64,000 nucleotides of DNA from NCBI GenBank assembly GCA_949358305.1, contig OX442314.1, positions 41,982,581-42,046,580 of the forward strand, given 5' to 3'. Position 1 is the stretch's first letter; every line of letters begins with the position of its first letter. The notes below the pieces were generated by a model, which did no database searches, was not told the origin of the DNA, and was given only the letters and a program-made list of their open reading frames with translations. A program made the position numbers and the translations under genes. Source of the DNA: Strigamia acuminata. Its lineage: Eukaryota > Arthropoda > Chilopoda > Geophilomorpha > Linotaeniidae. Positions 61,259 to 64,000 of this stretch are shown piece by piece.

Positions 61259-62078
61259 ATTGGGTCACAATGCGGGGAGAATTGTGATGTCTTTTTTCTT
61301 TTTAAGCAAGCAATCCATAGAATTCGTAACATTTTGTCTGGATTTGATGGTTAGCAGTGCGGTTGGCTTTCTCGTATCGCAACACACATTGTACCGCTTG
61401 TAATTATTATTTTAATTACAAAGGGGCCTTTAAACAATGGTGGAATTATTTCGCGATAAAAATAGATGTAAATTAAAATACAATTATCATGTTTCAATAT
61501 CAATGGCTGGATCTTAGAAATGGTTCTTCATCAAAAGTTACTCAACTCAAGTGCGCGTTCTTTGCATTTATCTCCGTCATCAATTCGGGCTAACGTGTAT
61601 GCTTTCTCTTCACGACTGATGATCTTGAGCTCGTTCAGTTCATACACCCACATAACAAGGATGTGAGCATGCATGGTCGTGTCCGATGTTGCTGGCCATT
61701 CTTGGATAGTGCTCTTGGTGAGTGCACGAGCAGCACGAAAGCTTCGCTTAACCACAAACAAAATGAGCTCAATCTAAAACTTTGCGATCATTTCAGGGCA
61801 TGGGCATTCGGTGGTCCCTAGTGCATGCAACTGCCATGCAAAGAACCACAGCCTATCCATTGATGGAGACCACCCAATGATGCCTGTACTGGTTAGAAGC
61901 AATGGCAACAATGGTTGCTACTAGTAGGGCGGCCATTTTGAACATCTTACGATTTAGCTTGATCGCGTCAGCTCTTATGGTTGCTCCAGGCACCAGTGCT
62001 GCCAATGGACGAATAGAATGGTCAGATTCAGACAATAGTTTCCTCGTCACATGCTTGGTGTTCTCAGCCTTCCCAGCT
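61259..62078. other. no gene recognised
   Basis: Short minus-strand frames at 61531-61761 and 61853-62176 have no recognisable domain. Confidence 0.4.
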
Positions 62079-62471
62079 TTAAGGGATATCAATGATATCA
62101 GCTGGAGGTAACGCATGGTCCACAAACATGCTAGCAATGTTCTCTTCTGGTGTACAATCATAGGCTTGAATGTCACTCAGATATTTTCTCCTCCATGCCA
62201 CAATGTCATTGCGCTCAATCAGCGCAGGATTACGCTTATGTCGCATAAATTTGAATCCAATATCGATTAACAATAATCGTAATGCGCTTTTCTTTAAATT
62301 CGGAAGTGACTCATCATTCTGAATTTCAAGAACAATCTTCTGCAGTGTTGGAACCTCTCTTCTTCTAAATAATTCGTGCACTTTTGAGCGAATAGCACAT
62401 TGCATGAACGAATCATATCTATGTATTCGCTTCTTATGCTTGTTGCACCTCTTCTTTCCAGGTGTTTTCAA
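62079..62471 (-). pseudogene. Tc1/IS630-like transposase N-terminal fragment
   Basis: 130 codons. A basic start (KKRCNKHKKRIHRYDSFMQC) precedes a helix-turn-helix-type region (REVPTLQKIVLEIQNDESLP) and the motif RNPALIERNDIVAWRRKYLS. The last is typical of the linker before the first catalytic aspartate in DDE transposases of this group. The catalytic domain is missing. Assignment is by pattern only. Confidence 0.5.
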
Positions 62472-63169
62472 TTTACCTAATCAAAAAAGATTTTGTAATT
62501 ATTAATTATGATTTATTTATTAAATTTTTATAATTATATTTCTCACATATCTCTCTTTTGATTTTTTTTAATGTTTTGTAATCCCACATCTGAGTGATCA
62601 GACTAGGCCAATGGGAGCCAAGCTTCAGGGGGTGCTTTTTGAGTGTGGAAAGAGTATAGCAATGTTCTCTTCTGGTGTACAACCATTGCTCATCACTCTG
62701 CAAATGAACAACGCAGAAGTAGGTTCATTGCTTTCAATTCTAGACAAATTTGCTGACTCAACTGGGTCGATGTATTTGCTAAAATCGGCCACGACTCATG
62801 TGACATTTTGTGCCTCGAGATTGTGATATAAGCTCTTGTGTATGTAAGGGAACTCTTTGGAAATTCATTCACACTTTGGAGGCATTTTATACCGGCCAGC
62901 AAGACATGACGCATACCACAGTGATTCGAGCAACTCCTAGTGAGGTTTTTTCGCATATTTAGGTGGCCGCTTGTCCTTAGCTGTAAACAATGACAAGTCG
63001 TACGCTTTGCAGAAATTGACGTTTATTCAATGAACTCAGGGTCTGCATGGAGCCTGGAGTCAGCTTTATTAAAGATGGCCTCATGTAATGCAACATGGTG
63101 AATGTCTGGGCATGGGAGCGAATGAAATAGCTTCAAGAAGTCTGCTTTTGCACATGCGTCTAATTTGAA
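62472..63169. other. no gene seen
   Basis: AT-rich; short frames only. Confidence 0.4.
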
Positions 63170-63528
63170 TCAATTCACTAATTGCTCCCATGAGTCATTG
63201 CTTGGATAATGTTCCAACACAGTAGCTGCTAACCTTTTATCACGTTCTTCCCATCTACAATTTACTGCTGCACCTTCCTCGCCTATGGAATTTTGCATTC
63301 GAACATATACCAGATGCATATGTCGTGCCAATGCTTCATATTTTGTGGGATGTGCCATTTGCTTCGCCAGCCATTTATGGGATCGGTTTGATTCTGGAGG
63401 AGTCATCGGTTCTTTTTTCACGCGATCTGTGGGTTCCGGATCGGATTCTTTGCTTAGTGACTCAGTCGTTACTTGGACGTTCGTTGGAGTGATTTGGATC
63501 GTTCGAGCAGGCCATTGGCTTTGATAGC
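63170..63528 (-). other. possible terminal exon, unrecognised
   Basis: A minus-strand frame of about 119 codons after an AAACAG| acceptor reads TIQITPTNVQVTTESLSKES, a KKEP motif (sumoylation-like), then NRSHKWLAKQMAHPTKYEAL and RWEERDKRLAATVLEHYPSN before TGA at 63170. The composition is protein-like, but the acceptor lacks a pyrimidine tract. No family is recognised. Confidence 0.35.
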
Positions 63529-64000
63529 TGTTTTTTTTTTAAGAACGATATTAACATAACTTAAGAGAAGAATTTCTCCATTGAATGCAACTGCTTGTGC
63601 CTTACAACAATTAAGCACTAGCGGTAAGATTATTGCTCTTTCATAGTCAGCAATCTCTATTGACAAAAACAACTAGGATTATAACAAAATAACTCTTAAA
63701 ATTGTGACAAAACAGTTGTTGCCAGCAACATATGGAAAAGAATTAATTTCAAATTAGTTCTTACCTTTTTTTTAAGGTGGTTTTTCATGTTGTTGCCTTT
63801 TTCCCTGATGTTGATTTTTCCCAGAAATGGTTTACAATGCTTTAAATAATTGTTCTTTTGTAATAAAAAATTGATTCCTTCATTTTCCTTTTGTTGAGTG
63901 GGGCGTGGCTCCTTTGTCTGCATCATTCATTTCGTTTTGGCCACGTTTCTTCTTTCTATTAATTTAGAAATGTCTAATTAGCGTTTTTGTTCGTTTTTGC

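Overview
The window reads as nuclear DNA of an invertebrate animal, probably an arthropod. The sequence shows host genes with short GT-AG introns (about 45-330 bp in the clear cases), a C2H2 zinc-finger gene with a TATA box, cullin-5 and pyruvate dehydrogenase protein X homologues, and LTR retrotransposons of all three classical superfamilies (BEL/Pao, Ty3/Gypsy, Ty1/Copia). There is nothing bacterial: no operons, rRNA, tRNA gene or CRISPR array was found. I cannot name a species.

Layout. 1-20482 is a plus-strand Gypsy element (Gypsy-1; its left LTR is cut by the window edge). Its gag is split by a complete BEL/Pao element (1052-9208, minus strand, 4-bp target duplication ACGA, LTRs that look identical). 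Gypsy-1 sits inside a cullin-5 coding sequence, which resumes at 20483. That sequence is broken again by a Copia-type element (21474-26688, 5-bp duplication CCTTC) and by a 1.4-kb unidentified insert (26828-28252), and ends at 28618. 28746-33202 holds a small duplicated cullin-5 fragment, an eight-finger C2H2 gene, a BACK-like gene fragment joined to LTR sequence, and two tandem four-exon genes for small four-helix membrane proteins. 33851-37037 is a nine-exon minus-strand Pdhx/E3BP gene whose introns contain a solo LTR and two fold-back repeats. 37395-48178 is a complete minus-strand Gypsy element (Gypsy-2, duplication TGGT, 623-bp LTRs). 48183-58129 is mostly unrecognised, AT-rich DNA with a hairpin cluster, a perfect inverted repeat and old LINE and BEL scraps. 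58301-59889 is a tiny LTR element (216-bp LTRs, duplication GTTAC) that carries a gag-like start fused in frame to the NFACT-R domain of the host ribosome-quality-control gene NEMF. 60809-63528 holds a Gypsy pol tail, a Tc1/IS630-like transposase fragment and one possible host exon.

What stands out: (1) the miniature LTR element with a captured NEMF domain; (2) two different Gypsy families that have a tRNA-Pro-type primer site and also, about 100-130 nt upstream, a 15-16-nt match to the complement of the tRNA-Pro D-arm; (3) five consecutive stem-loops in the Gypsy-1 LTR with different stems but the same apical motif; (4) a very young Copia-type element with a long open frame, an integrase-like domain lacking its metal-binding and most catalytic residues, and no reverse transcriptase; (5) extra non-envelope third genes in both Gypsy elements, one of them apparently spliced. 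Identities were judged by eye; no alignment or database search was run.
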